Positions 1-8,667 are shown, numbered from the stretch's first letter. The stretch is 64,000 nt of DNA from SAR202 cluster bacterium bin127 (GCA_002239045.1 MPNN01000002.1:1-64000), one strand, 5' to 3'. The notes: generated from the letters alone by a model not told the origin. Translations and numbers: made by a program.

Positions 1-1885
1 CGTGCGTTGCGCTCTCGTTGGACAGCGCCGCGTCGGACAGGCCGGACGCCACCGTGGGCGGCCGGTTGCGCTGCTCGCGGGTTATCGTGACCGTGTAGGT
101 TCTCCGCACTCCGCTCTCGGCGGTCACCAATACCTCGACCACGTTCTCGCCGACGTTCAGGGTGACCGGGGTGGACGGGCTGTTGCCGTTGACCGTGGCG
201 CTCGCCTTGGGATGGGAAATCCCGAGATTGACGATCACCGACGATACCTCGTAGGGCACGGTTGCCGTGTATTCGTGGACCTCGGGATCGAACGCCGGCG
301 TGAGGGTGATGCTCGAGGGGTTCTGCTGGGTTTGCGGGGTTTCCTCGAACGGCGTGAAGGGGTCCAGCGCCCGTGCGTAGACGGACGACGCCATCGGCAG
401 CGCCGGCCAGGGAAGGTCGGTCTGTTTGGCGAATGTCGGAGCCGCACCGTCGCCGGCGCTCCAGTCGCTGAGGAGCACGTTGAAGTAGCCGGAAGAACCT
501 GTGCCGTTGAGCCACGAGGTCGGACGGGCGTTGGGATTGGGACTCAGTCCCATGTAGTTCAGGTAGTTGTCGGCGTTGGCCGCGTTCAGCTGTCGCGTCA
601 CATACTTGCTGGGGTATTCGACGGTGTCGCTGCCCTCGGTGACGGAGATGTTGAGCTTGGTGCCGCCGAAGCTCGAAATCGTGAGGTATTCGCTCTCCGC
701 TCCGCTGGTGGTCACGGTGGCGGTGGAATAGGTTCTGTCCTTGTAGGTCATGTCCGTGGTGGACACTGCCACGCTCATCGTGGATCCCGCCGGCCAGCTG
801 GGCTTTATCTTTATCCTGCGGATGCCGGGGGCGACTAAGACCACTTGGGTCTGCTCGGGCCATGATCCATAGAACTTATCCGGCCGCATGACCAGAGACC
901 CGTACTCGTCCAGCACTTCCAGATCGCTGAGCGTGGCGGTGGGCAGCTTCGCGACGTGCAACTTGTAGTCCCGGGTCGTGGTGCCGTCGGAGCCGGTGAC
1001 CTGTATGTTGATCGTGTCGGTGGTCGGTATTTCGGAGAGGGCGATGTCGGTGGTCGCGTCGTTTTCGACGGCAACGCCGTTGACCGTGATTGTGGCTTCG
1101 AAACTCACGAGCGACGGCTCTACTCTCACGTGGGTGACGGAGCCGCCCACCGAGGCTGAGAATTCCGTGTGGTCATTGTTGACGCTAAAGGCCGGCGAGA
1201 GCGTCAGGGATGATGAGCTGAAGTTCGTTCCGTCGGTGCTGGTCTTCACACCCAGGCCGTTCAGTCTGGCGTCGACCTCCGCGTCGATGATCTCGATGCG
1301 GGCCCGGGCGCTGCCCTGTCCGTCCGCCCGCCAGAGGTTGGCGCCCGTCCCCGTCGGCAGGCACTCCACCTCGAAATACTCGGTCGGCTCCGAGATGTTC
1401 TTTACGTTCGCGGACTTGTCCTGCTCCACTCTGGTGGTTACCGGAAGGTTTACCGTGTAATCGGTTCCGGCCGTGAATGATGACCCTTGAACCGGAAATC
1501 CGTTCGTGCCCGAGGTCACATAGTCATCGACATCGTTGGCGGTGCCGTCATACGTGGTGCACGTGAAATCGGGGTAGCCGGATTCGGCGCCGCCGACCAT
1601 AACAACCTCTACAAGGTCGCCCTCGTAGACGGAGCCGGTTTGTGCAACCCGATTCTCTCGCGTATTTACGACCAGTACCTTGTAGTAGTTGCCCGCCCGC
1701 ACTTCCACCGGAAACCTAATCTTGGCATTGCTGCCGGTGGCATCTACACCAACCCACCTGGTAACCGTTGCCGGCGCCTGCGCCTCGGCCGGCGCGCCTC
1801 CGGAGAACAGGACCGTCGCCGCGACGAGGACGGCGGTCAGCAGGAGAAGGGGGGAGAGGCGGAGGAGGGAGGAGGCCCGCATCAT
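1..1885 (-). CDS. Secreted protein with cadherin-like beta-sandwich repeats (5' part; runs off the window)
   Basis: The minus strand is open from ATG ATG at 1885 to the left edge, about 628 codons with no stop, so the C-terminus lies outside the window. The N-terminus has a signal peptide: Met-Met-Arg, then a Leu/Val/Ala-rich core ending near GGAPAEAQ. The body is Ser/Thr/Gly-rich with repeated Ig-like units whose strands end in typical cadherin-like (PF12733) signatures such as TTTRDYKLHV and VRRTYTVTITRE. An exported surface or adhesion protein is likely; the domain call rests on motifs only. No clear Shine-Dalgarno sequence precedes the start. The upstream DNA is an unusual G-tract duplication. 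Large plus-strand frames across this gene are antisense shadows. Confidence 0.75.
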   Translation of the reverse strand, partial: MMRASSLLRLSPLLLLTAVLVAATVLFSGGAPAEAQAPATVTRWVGVDATGSNAKIRFPVEVRAGNYYKVLVVNTRENRVAQTGSVYEGDLVEVVMVGGAESGYPDFTCTTYDGTANDVDDYVTSGTNGFPVQGSSFTAGTDYTVNLPVTTRVEQDKSANVKNISEPTEYFEVECLPTGTGANLWRADGQGSARARIEIIDAEVDARLNGLGVKTSTDGTNFSSSSLTLSPAFSVNNDHTEFSASVGGSVTHVRVEPSLVSFEATITVNGVAVENDATTDIALSEIPTTDTINIQVTGSDGTTTRDYKLHVAKLPTATLSDLEVLDEYGSLVMRPDKFYGSWPEQTQVVLVAPGIRRIKIKPSWPAGSTMSVAVSTTDMTYKDRTYSTATVTTSGAESEYLTISSFGGTKLNISVTEGSDTVEYPSKYVTRQLNAANADNYLNYMGLSPNPNARPTSWLNGTGSSGYFNVLLSDWSAGDGAAPTFAKQTDLPWPALPMASSVYARALDPFTPFEETPQTQQNPSSITLTPAFDPEVHEYTATVPYEVSSVIVNLGISHPKASATVNGNSPSTPVTLNVGENVVEVLVTAESGVRRTYTVTITREQRNRPPTVASGLSDAALSNESATH

Positions 1886-1886
1886 C

Positions 1887-2030
1887 GGGGGCCGCCTGAA
1901 GAAACTAGAACATGCGTTGTTCTGGGGGGGGGGGGAGGGGGGCGGGGATGGGGGGGGGGGGCGGGTCGAGGGCCGGGCTGATGGGGGGCCGCCTGAAGAA
2001 ACTAGAACATGGGTTGTTCTGGGGGGGGGG
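1887..2030. repeat. 97-bp tandem duplication with poly-G tracts and a 17-bp dyad
   Basis: The segment CCGCCTGAAGAAACTAGAAC plus flanking bases occurs at 1892 and again at 1989, a period of 97 bp. Each copy holds the inverted repeat AGAACA-N5-TGTTCT (1907-1923 and 2004-2020) followed directly by a G-run: G12 at 1924-1935 and G10 at 2021-2030. Between the copies are further runs, G6, G4 and G12. The block lies just upstream of the start of the minus-strand secreted protein, so it probably covers its promoter or 5' leader. The runs could form G-quadruplexes. They could also be unstable in length. Confidence 0.8.
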
Positions 2031-2141
2031 TGAGAGTAGCGGGCATGGCGGGGATATCCTTGTCCTTAGTTATTGCTCTGCGTGACGCAACATCTCGCAG
2101 AGTGCAAGATTTCCCATATTATCACAAGGACTGGGGGGGTG
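2031..2141. other. Gene-free spacer with one hairpin
   Basis: No open frame here looks coding. A 7-bp inverted repeat, CTCTGCG at 2076-2082 and CGCAGAG at 2096-2102, is the only structure seen. Confidence 0.5.
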
Positions 2142-2196
2142 TTTTGAACTAGGATGCGAAGGATGGGGAAGGATTTTAAGGATGGGGGGTTGTGGT
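2142..2196. repeat. GGAT-rich repeat, copy 1 of 3
   Basis: Sequence beginning TTTGAACTAGGATGCGAAGG and built on repeated AAGGAT steps. A near-identical copy lies at 2593-2646 and an inverted copy at 2880-2935, so the three bracket the REP-rich spacer upstream of proB. Confidence 0.8.
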
Positions 2197-2247
2197 CGAC
2201 TGCCGTCATTGCCGCGCCAAACCCTCGTCATTCCCGCACCATCCCAC

Positions 2248-2344
2248 CGTCATTCCGGCGAAAGCCGGAATCCAGAGGGGCGCGGCGGGGAGGGAGATGG
2301 CGTGCTTTGCCTTTCTCTGGATACCCGCGTGCGCGGGTATGACG
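2248..2344. repeat. REP-like palindrome pair (BIME-like), copy 1
   Basis: Two REP-like units face each other. Unit 2248-2280 has arms TTCCGGC/GCCGGAA and ends in ATCCAGAGGGG. Unit 2315-2344 is inverted, starting CTCTGGATACCCGCG, with arms ATACCCGCG/CGCGGGTAT. About 34 bp of G-rich spacer separates them. The same arrangement recurs at 2721-2834, and single units occur elsewhere in the window. Confidence 0.8.
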
Positions 2345-2373
2345 TAGGGCAACGCGGGTATGACGGGGCTGTT

Positions 2374-2427
2374 CGTCATTCCGGCGAAAGCCGGCGCTTC
2401 AGCGGGCGGAACGCCCATCCAGAGGGG
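2374..2427. repeat. REP-like unit, long variant
   Basis: Starts CGTCATTCCGGCGAAAGCCG, then has about 20 extra bases (CGCTTCAGCGGGCGGAACGC) before the CATCCAGAGGGG end. The unit at 2721-2775 carries the same insertion. Confidence 0.7.
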
Positions 2428-2481
2428 TGCGGCGGGGAGGGTAGAGTTGAGAGGGTCGGAGGTGCCTTAGTCAAGCCAACG

Positions 2482-2537
2482 GGCGGCTCACCATAGCCAA
2501 ATTACGTGAGTCGCCGCCTCCGACCAGTCGAGGCGGC
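2482..2537. other. Two adjacent hairpins of unknown role
   Basis: Arms GGCGGCTCAC (2482-2491) and GTGAG...CCGCC (2506-2518), then GCCGCCT (2513-2519) and AGGCGGC (2531-2537). The two stems share GCCGCC, so they are mutually exclusive folds. There is no T-run and no tRNA-like arm. This could be a structured RNA or a relic of a mobile element; I do not recognise it. Confidence 0.4.
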
Positions 2538-2592
2538 ATGTCTAGCCAGCCTCATTCGTTAGGGTACATCATTCGCGGGTGTGACGTGGGGG

Positions 2593-2646
2593 GTGAACTA
2601 GGATGCGAAGGATGGGGAAGGATTTTAAGGATGGGGGGTTGTGGTC
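2593..2646. repeat. GGAT-rich repeat, copy 2 of 3
   Basis: Direct copy of the 2142-2196 repeat, followed like it by TTGTGGTC and a GCCGTCATT stretch, so the homology extends beyond the core into the REP-like DNA. Confidence 0.8.
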
Positions 2647-2720
2647 AACTGCCGTCATTCCCGCGCCAACCTCCACGTCATTGCCGCGAAAGCCCCCACG
2701 TCATTGCGGCGCCAACCCCA

Positions 2721-2834
2721 CGTCATTCCGGCGAAAGCCGGCGCTTCAGCGGACGGAACGACCATCCAGAGGGGCGGCGCGGGGGAATGGCGTGCTTTGT
2801 TTTTCTCTGGATACCCGCGTGCGCGGGTATGACG
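2721..2834. repeat. REP-like palindrome pair (BIME-like), copy 2
   Basis: Long-variant unit at 2721-2775 and inverted unit at 2805-2834, separated by a spacer that shares GGCGTGCTTTG with copy 1. A half unit, GCGGGTATGACG, follows directly. Confidence 0.8.
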
Positions 2835-2879
2835 TAGGGCAGCGCGGGTATGACGTAGGACACTCGGCAACACCCCCTC

Positions 2880-2935
2880 CCACAACAACCCATCCTTCCT
2901 ATCCTTCCCCATCCTTCGCATCCTAGTTCAAACCC
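2880..2935. repeat. GGAT-rich repeat, inverted copy 3 of 3
   Basis: Reverse complement of the repeats at 2142 and 2593: CCCATCC...CCTTCGCATCCTAGTTCAAA. It ends about 10 bp before the proB -10 box. Confidence 0.8.
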
Positions 2936-2944
2936 GGACAACAC

Positions 2945-2950
2945 TATAAT
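2945..2950 (+). promoter_or_regulatory. Perfect -10 box (TATAAT) of proB; likely leaderless start
   Basis: TATAAT ends 7 bp before the ATG at 2958 and there is no Shine-Dalgarno sequence. Transcription should therefore start at or next to the start codon, giving a leaderless mRNA. No good -35 box is seen, since the upstream DNA is the inverted GGAT repeat. Confidence 0.6.
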
Positions 2951-2957
2951 CACCTTT

Positions 2958-4181
2958 ATGACGCGCGTTCCCACTCCAACACATCGAGATTCGGGCGCGA
3001 TCAAACGTGCTGTTTTCAAGTTGGGGACGAATATCGTCACGCGGGATTCGGGGGAGTTGGATGTTGATACGATCACGGATTTGGTGGGGCAGATAGCGGC
3101 GGCACACAGTTCAGGTTTGGAGGTGGTTATCGCGTCTTCGGGTGCGGTCGGTGCTGGAATGGACACGCTGATCAAGCTCAGTCCCCAGAGTCGGGCGCGG
3201 CTGCGCAGGCGAAACGTTACGGCGCGGCAGGCGGCGGCGGCGATCGGGCAGGTGGATGTCATCGCGCTTTACAAGAATCTATTCGGTGCGCTAGGGATCG
3301 ATGTGGCCCAGACGTTGTTGTCGCGCAGCGTGTTGAACCAGCGAGAGGGTTATTTGAATGTGCGGGGCACGATGGAGACGCTGCTTGAGGCCGGGATCGT
3401 GCCGATAGTCAATGAGAACGATGTCGTTGCGGTGGAGGAGATCGTCGGTGTGACCTACGGCGACAACGACCGACTGTCGGCGATGTTGGCCAACGTTTTG
3501 GATGCCGATCTGTTGGTGCTGTTGGGGGAGATGGATGGTCTGCACACCGCTGACCCACACAATGACCCGAATGCGGAGTTGATACCAGACGTCTACGAGA
3601 TCACCGACGAGATCCGCGGCTTTGCGGGCGGTCCGAGCGATGATCGCGGGAGCGGAGGGATGCGGAGCAAGCTCGAGGCGGCTGAGGTGGCTACGCTGTC
3701 TGGGGTTGACGTAGTGATCGCGGACGGACACATAGAAAGAGTCGTCGAGAGGGTATTGGATGGAGAGAAGATCGGGACGCGATTTCATTCATTGGTGCCA
3801 CCTGCGGAGAGTCGGAAACGGTGGTTGCTCACGGGCGGCACTGAGGCTAAAGGGGCAGTGACGATTGACGATGGGGCGGTGCGCGCGTTGACCAAGCAAG
3901 GGAACAGCCTGTTGCCGGTGGGTGTTACGGACGTGGAAGGGGATTTCGTACGCGGGGATATCATTAGCGTTAGGACGTTGTCGGGGGCGAATGTTGCTTG
4001 GGGTATCAGCAACTACTCGGCATCGGATACGCGGTTGGTGATGGGCCAAAAATCGGGGATGCTCTCCGACATCTTGGACTCTTATTTTGGTCGAGAAATC
4101 GTCCACCGAAACAATATGGTGCTCGGGTCCAGCGATGCTCGAGACTCAGTTCCAAACGCGGTAGCAGAAGATAAGGAATAG
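2958..4181 (+). CDS. proB: Glutamate 5-kinase
   Basis: Catalyses ATP-dependent phosphorylation of glutamate, the first step of proline synthesis, in the cytoplasm. The amino-acid kinase domain (about residues 15-270) shows the KLGTNIVTRDSG N-terminal loop, SSGAVGAG, NENDVVAVEE, GDNDRLSA and the GSGGMRSKLEAA motif. A PUA domain follows (about 292-370), then a charged tail of about 30 residues beyond the usual end. The ATG at 2958 begins the conserved region with only a short extension. proA starts 2 bp after the stop, so the two are co-transcribed. Confidence 0.95.
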   Translation: MTRVPTPTHRDSGAIKRAVFKLGTNIVTRDSGELDVDTITDLVGQIAAAHSSGLEVVIASSGAVGAGMDTLIKLSPQSRARLRRRNVTARQAAAAIGQVDVIALYKNLFGALGIDVAQTLLSRSVLNQREGYLNVRGTMETLLEAGIVPIVNENDVVAVEEIVGVTYGDNDRLSAMLANVLDADLLVLLGEMDGLHTADPHNDPNAELIPDVYEITDEIRGFAGGPSDDRGSGGMRSKLEAAEVATLSGVDVVIADGHIERVVERVLDGEKIGTRFHSLVPPAESRKRWLLTGGTEAKGAVTIDDGAVRALTKQGNSLLPVGVTDVEGDFVRGDIISVRTLSGANVAWGISNYSASDTRLVMGQKSGMLSDILDSYFGREIVHRNNMVLGSSDARDSVPNAVAEDKE

Positions 4182-4183
4182 CA

Positions 4184-5524
4184 ATGGTCGTAATCGAAAC
4201 CGCCCAATCCGTCGCCAGTATGACGTCCGACGGTTCGATGCCGACCGACCAGGCGGTGGACGTGAGCATGCGGTCGATGGGCGAGGCCGCGCGAACGGCC
4301 GCGTCGGATCTCGGGCGATGCACCGCTGAGCAACGGGACGCGGCGTTGCGGAAGTTGGCATCGTTGTTGATTGAGAAAAGTGACGAGGTATTGGCGGCGA
4401 ACGGCGCAGATCTCACGGCGGCGAGGGCTGACGGGGTGGATGAGCACGTAGCCGAGCGGATGCTGTTGAAAGAGGCGAGCATCGAAGACATGGCGAAGGC
4501 GGTGGTGAATATCGCAGACCTGGAGGACCCGGTTGGCGAGGTGTTAGAAGATCGGACGGCGTACAACGGAATGTCGTTGAAGCGGGTGCGGGTGCCGTTG
4601 GGCGTGATAGGTGTGATCTACGAGAGTCGTCCCAACGTAACGATCGACATCGCGGCGTTGTGTCTGAAGGCCGGAAACGCGGTCATTTTGCGCGGCGGCA
4701 AGGAGGCGATTCGAACCAACTCGTCCTTGGCGTCGTTGGTGCGCGCCGCGGTGGTAGCTGCGGATTTGCCAAAGGATGCGGTTCAGTTTGTTGAATCAAC
4801 GGATCGTGCGCTGGTGGGTGAGATGCTGGAGATGGAGGACTGCATCGATCTTTTGGTTCCGCGCGGGAGTGCCGAGTTAGTGCACATGGTGGCGGCGAAG
4901 GCCAAGATGCCGGCAGTTACCGGTGGGATCGGGGTTTGCCACGCGTACGTAGATCGCTCCGCGGACCTGGGCAAGGCAGTAGACGTGGTCTTCAACGCCA
5001 AGGCGCAGCGGCACACCGTCTGCAACGCCCTTGATACCATGCTGGTTCACGAGAGCGTGGCCAAAGAGGTGCTCGATGGCTTGTCAGGTAGGTTTGCGGA
5101 TGCCGGAGTCGAGATCCGGGCCGACAACCGAGCTTGGTCGCTGCTCGGTCCGAAGCGTCGGACCTTGAAGGTTATGCCGGCGAGCGAGGATGATTTCGGC
5201 ACGGAGTTTTTGGCGCTGATACTTTCCGTGAAGGTTGTTCGGGACTTCGAAGAGGCGCTTGCTCACATCCGAGAGTACGGTTCGGGTCACTCGGAGGCGG
5301 TGATCGCTGAGGATAGCGAAGTGGTCGAGCGGTTCCTGAACGAAGTGGATGCGGCGGCGGTGTTCGCGAACGCGTCTACGCGCTTCAACGATGGTGGCGA
5401 GTTCGGGCTCGGAGCTGAGGTTGCGATCTCGACCAACAAGCTGCATGCACGCGGTCCGATGGGCATCCGTGAGATCATGTCGTACAAGTGGGTAGTCACC
5501 GGCGACGGCCACGTGCGAGAGTGA
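4184..5524 (+). CDS. proA: Gamma-glutamyl phosphate reductase
   Basis: NADPH-dependent reduction of glutamyl 5-phosphate to glutamate semialdehyde, the second step of proline synthesis. It belongs to the aldehyde dehydrogenase superfamily. Visible motifs are IYESRPNVTIDIAALCLKAG, VILRGGKEA, LLVPRGSAELV and the catalytic Cys around residue 280 in TVCNALDTMLVHE. The length, 446 residues, is slightly above the usual 415-430 because of an N-terminal extension of about 20 residues. The ATG lies 2 bp after the proB stop, indicating translational coupling. Confidence 0.96.
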   Translation: MVVIETAQSVASMTSDGSMPTDQAVDVSMRSMGEAARTAASDLGRCTAEQRDAALRKLASLLIEKSDEVLAANGADLTAARADGVDEHVAERMLLKEASIEDMAKAVVNIADLEDPVGEVLEDRTAYNGMSLKRVRVPLGVIGVIYESRPNVTIDIAALCLKAGNAVILRGGKEAIRTNSSLASLVRAAVVAADLPKDAVQFVESTDRALVGEMLEMEDCIDLLVPRGSAELVHMVAAKAKMPAVTGGIGVCHAYVDRSADLGKAVDVVFNAKAQRHTVCNALDTMLVHESVAKEVLDGLSGRFADAGVEIRADNRAWSLLGPKRRTLKVMPASEDDFGTEFLALILSVKVVRDFEEALAHIREYGSGHSEAVIAEDSEVVERFLNEVDAAAVFANASTRFNDGGEFGLGAEVAISTNKLHARGPMGIREIMSYKWVVTGDGHVRE

Positions 5525-5600
5525 TCGATTCAACGACGGCAGATTGCTTAACGGCACGATCCATCCTCATGGATCGCCAGAGAGATTCAAGCAGGAGATT

Positions 5601-5924
5601 ATGACGACCTACACGCTTCAACGAGAGGTTAGGACTGCGCATTCGGAGTCGTATTTCGTAGTGGACGCTGAAGATCGGGACGTCGGGCGTCTAGATGTTC
5701 ACTTTCCGCAAGGGATGGTTCACGCGACCCTGATCGTGCGTGAGAACCTGACGGAAGAAGAGCTGCGAGAGATCGTCAATCGGTTCATCCAGGAGATGAA
5801 TCAGCTGGTCGGCGTCGATGGGATCGAGGTGGCGGTGCACGCATTTCAAGGCGAAGAGCGCGGCGTCTTTCACAACGACGACCTTAACGGCCGCCGAAAT
5901 GGGAACGGGCACTCGAACAATTGA
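5601..5924 (+). CDS. Conserved hypothetical protein, 107 aa
   Basis: Start chosen at ATG 5601 because AGGAG sits 6 bp upstream (GCAGGAGATTATG). The longer frame from 5544 lacks such a site. It is an acidic soluble protein with no signal peptide or membrane segment, a predicted beta-rich N-terminal half (TTYTLQREVRT, YFVVDAEDRDVGRLDVHF) and a helix (LTEEELREIVNRFIQEMNQL). The C-terminus is polar and Asn/Gly/His-rich. It follows proA by about 75 bp and may belong to that transcript. It converges on leuS with a 9-bp gap. I do not recognise the family. Confidence 0.7.
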   Translation: MTTYTLQREVRTAHSESYFVVDAEDRDVGRLDVHFPQGMVHATLIVRENLTEEELREIVNRFIQEMNQLVGVDGIEVAVHAFQGEERGVFHNDDLNGRRNGNGHSNN

Positions 5925-5933
5925 GCGGGTGCG

Positions 5934-8468
5934 TCAACTCACGACGACGTTGAAGAGCCGACCGGGGACATATATGGTGCGTCGGACCGTTTTGTCTTGC
6001 GTGTGACGCACGGCGCCCGGGGCGGCCAAGGCCGCGAGTTCAATTTCCTTCTCGCCGGCATCGGTCGGAACCGTAATAGTGTCGCGCACCCGTCCATTCA
6101 CTTGAACCACGATCTTGACGGTGTCGACCGTGAGTTTCGACTCGTCCCATTCAGGCAGCAGGTGCTGGTGGACGGAGAATTCCCATCCGTTGCGGAGCCA
6201 GAGCTCTTCGGCGATGTGGGGTGCGAGCGGCGCGAGGTGCAGGATCAGGCGCTGGATGCTTGCACGCCATAGACCCGCGGAGACGCCACCGTTGTCCCAG
6301 GCGTCGTTCAGCTGGTTGACGTAGGTCATTAACGCCGCGATTGCGGTGTTGTATTTGTAGGCACGCATATCTTCGATTACGCGCTTGGTCAACGCGTTCG
6401 AAGCCACGTCTAGAGTCAGCTCTGCGGTTTGGTCGTTGCCGGCCAACTCGTTTGGATCGCGCGTACCGATGTCCCAGACTCGGTGCAACCAACGTCGAAT
6501 ACCGTTGATTCCCGAATCGTTCCAAGTGCCGCCCTTATCCCAAGGGCCGAGGAACATCAGGTAACAGCGAAGGGTGTCGGCTCCGTACTTACGCACCAGC
6601 GGGTCCGGCGTGACCGGGTTGGAACGTTTCGAAATTCTGCCGTCGATGGTTGTCATGACCCCGTGACTGAAGAGGTGGATGTACGGCTCGGAGAATTTGA
6701 CGAACCCGGTGTCGCGCAGCGCGCGGTTGAAGAACCGAGCGTATAGCAGATGCATGACCGCGTGTTCCATGCCGCCGGTGTACTGATCGACTGGCGCCCA
6801 ATCGTTGGCGACTTCGCTATTGAACGGGTTTTCGGCATCTTGGGGGCTGAGGTAGCGCATGTGGTACCAGGACGAATCCATGAAGGTGTCCATAGTGTCG
6901 GTCTCGCGCTTTCCGGGTCCGCCGCAGTTAGGACACGGGGCGTTGAGGAACTTCTCGTGTTCGATGAGTGGCGACCGACCGGAAGGTTGGAACTCGGCGT
7001 CGGACGGCAACTCGACGGGAAGGTCTTCGTACGGAACGGGGACGGCGCCGCAGTCGTCACAGTAGATGATCGGGATCGGGGTTCCCCAATAGCGCTGGCG
7101 CGAAATCAACCAGTCGCGGAGGTGATAGGTGACGACCCGTTCGCCCCATGCCTTGTTTTCGATTTCGTCGGCGATGGCTTCTTTGCCTTGTTCGCTCGGG
7201 AGGCCGTCGAACTCGCCGGAGTTAACTTGGACGCCGGGGGCGATATAGGCCGCGTCGAGATCGTCGCCGTCCCATCCGTCGGGTGCGACGACCACTCGGA
7301 TCGGGAGGTCGTACTTCTTGGCGAATTCGAAGTCGCGCTCGTCATGCGCCGGGACGCCCATAACGGCTCCGGTCCCGTAGGTCGCGAGCACGTAGTCGCC
7401 AACTAGTATCGGAACGCGTTCACCGTTGAGTGGGTTAATGCAATATGAGCCGGTAGGAACGCCGGTCTTCTCACGCACCGCAGAGGTGCGTTCGATCTCG
7501 GTCTCACGCGCCGCGGCGGCGACGTATCCTTCGACCGTTGCTTTGAATTCAGGTTGGGTCAACTCCGAGACCAAGGCGTGCTCGGGGGAGAGAACGACGA
7601 AAGTGACGCCGAAGATCGTGTCGATACGGGTGGTGAAGGTTGCGATCGACTTCGTTTCAAGGTTGTATTCGGAGATGTCGAAGCGGATGTTGACGCCTTC
7701 GGATCGGCCGATCCAGTTCTCTTGACTGACGAGGACTTTGTCGGGCCACTCGATCCCGGACATGTCGAGCATCTCGTCGGCGTATTTGGTGATGGCGAAG
7801 TACCACTGGGGCATGTTGCGCTTGACGACGAGCGCCTCGCAGCGTTCGCACTTGCCGTCTTTGACCTGTTCGTTGGCGAGAGTCGTTTGGTCCGCGGGGC
7901 ACCAGTTGACGGCTCCGTCGGATCGGTATGCGAGCCCGTTCTCCAGAAACTTCAGGAAGAAATATTGGTTCCACTTGTAGTATTCAGGGTCGCACGTGAT
8001 GATCTGACGGGACCAATCGTAGGAGTTGCCCATGAGCTCGAACTGGCGGCGCATATTGGCGATGTTGTCGTAGGTCCAGATCTGGGGGTGGACCTTGCCG
8101 CGGATGGCGGCGTTCTCGGCGGGAAGGCCGAAGGCGTCGAAACCTTGGGGATGCAGGACGTTGTACCCCTCCATCCGCTTGAATCGAGCCGCGGCGTCCC
8201 CGCCGCTAAACGCGAACCAGTGGCCGATGTGGAGGTCGCCGGATGGATAGGGGAACATCGACTGCACGAACCACTTCGGGCGGTCGGTGTCGTCGGGGTC
8301 CCATCGGTAGACATCGGCTTCGTTCCAGAGCTGGCGGATGCGCGGTTCGATCGCTCCGTGATCGTACTTGCCGTCCGAGGAGTTGACGGAATCGTCGAGG
8401 TCGTCGGAGCTATGCTGCGGGTTGATGGATGAAATTTTGGATGGGATGTCGGATGCCGTAGCCATCAA
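5934..8468 (-). CDS. leuS: Leucyl-tRNA synthetase
   Basis: Class Ia synthetase, 844 aa, that attaches leucine to tRNA-Leu. The HIGH signature is in FPYPSGDLHIGHW (residues 80-83). Zinc-type cysteines are seen in NWCPADQ...GKCERC and in CDDCGAVPV/CPNCGG. An editing (CP1) region sits in the middle and the anticodon-binding domain follows. The KMSKS loop near residue 608 reads GRISKRSNPVT, a departure from the usual KMSKSKGN. An N-terminal extension of about 35 residues (Ser/Asp-rich) precedes the catalytic core. The gene is transcribed divergently from lexA and convergently with the 107-aa protein gene. Confidence 0.95.
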   Translation of the reverse strand: MMATASDIPSKISSINPQHSSDDLDDSVNSSDGKYDHGAIEPRIRQLWNEADVYRWDPDDTDRPKWFVQSMFPYPSGDLHIGHWFAFSGGDAAARFKRMEGYNVLHPQGFDAFGLPAENAAIRGKVHPQIWTYDNIANMRRQFELMGNSYDWSRQIITCDPEYYKWNQYFFLKFLENGLAYRSDGAVNWCPADQTTLANEQVKDGKCERCEALVVKRNMPQWYFAITKYADEMLDMSGIEWPDKVLVSQENWIGRSEGVNIRFDISEYNLETKSIATFTTRIDTIFGVTFVVLSPEHALVSELTQPEFKATVEGYVAAAARETEIERTSAVREKTGVPTGSYCINPLNGERVPILVGDYVLATYGTGAVMGVPAHDERDFEFAKKYDLPIRVVVAPDGWDGDDLDAAYIAPGVQVNSGEFDGLPSEQGKEAIADEIENKAWGERVVTYHLRDWLISRQRYWGTPIPIIYCDDCGAVPVPYEDLPVELPSDAEFQPSGRSPLIEHEKFLNAPCPNCGGPGKRETDTMDTFMDSSWYHMRYLSPQDAENPFNSEVANDWAPVDQYTGGMEHAVMHLLYARFFNRALRDTGFVKFSEPYIHLFSHGVMTTIDGRISKRSNPVTPDPLVRKYGADTLRCYLMFLGPWDKGGTWNDSGINGIRRWLHRVWDIGTRDPNELAGNDQTAELTLDVASNALTKRVIEDMRAYKYNTAIAALMTYVNQLNDAWDNGGVSAGLWRASIQRLILHLAPLAPHIAEELWLRNGWEFSVHQHLLPEWDESKLTVDTVKIVVQVNGRVRDTITVPTDAGEKEIELAALAAPGAVRHTQDKTVRRTIYVPGRLFNVVVS

Positions 8469-8636
8469 CGCTACTCCGTGCGGGGTGAATGCCGCGCCAA
8501 TCGTGGAAAGACTCGAATGTTTCGATTTTATCGCAATGCGGTTTCGACTCGTCGTACATTCGATGCATCGGAGAGCTCGCGGGTGAACTCAGTCAGCAGA
8601 ATCGGGACGGAATCTCGAAAAATCGCTGAAAAACAC

Positions 8637-8667
8637 TTGACAACGTTACACAAATGTGCGATATATA
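8637..8667 (+). promoter_or_regulatory. lexA promoter
   Basis: A perfect -35 box TTGACA (8637-8642) is followed after 17-19 bp by the AT-rich -10 region GATATATA (8660-8667). Between the -10 and the RBS lies GCAATTGCAAGCAATTGG, with a repeated CAATTG palindrome, and the -35/-10 spacer has CACAAATGTG. Either could be the autoregulatory operator of LexA. No canonical GAAC-N4-GTTC SOS box is seen. Confidence 0.65.

Noticed and set aside
2-838. Long plus-strand open frame over the first 840 bp
   Set aside because: Arg/Gly/His-rich composition typical of an antisense shadow; the minus strand has a far longer frame with a signal peptide and Ig-like motifs.
2142-2935. Insertion sequence
   Set aside because: No transposase frame lies between the inverted GGAT repeats; short frames here are translations of the repeats.
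7554-8432. 292-codon plus-strand frame
   Set aside because: Antisense to leuS catalytic domain; Val/Gly-rich translation with no known motif.
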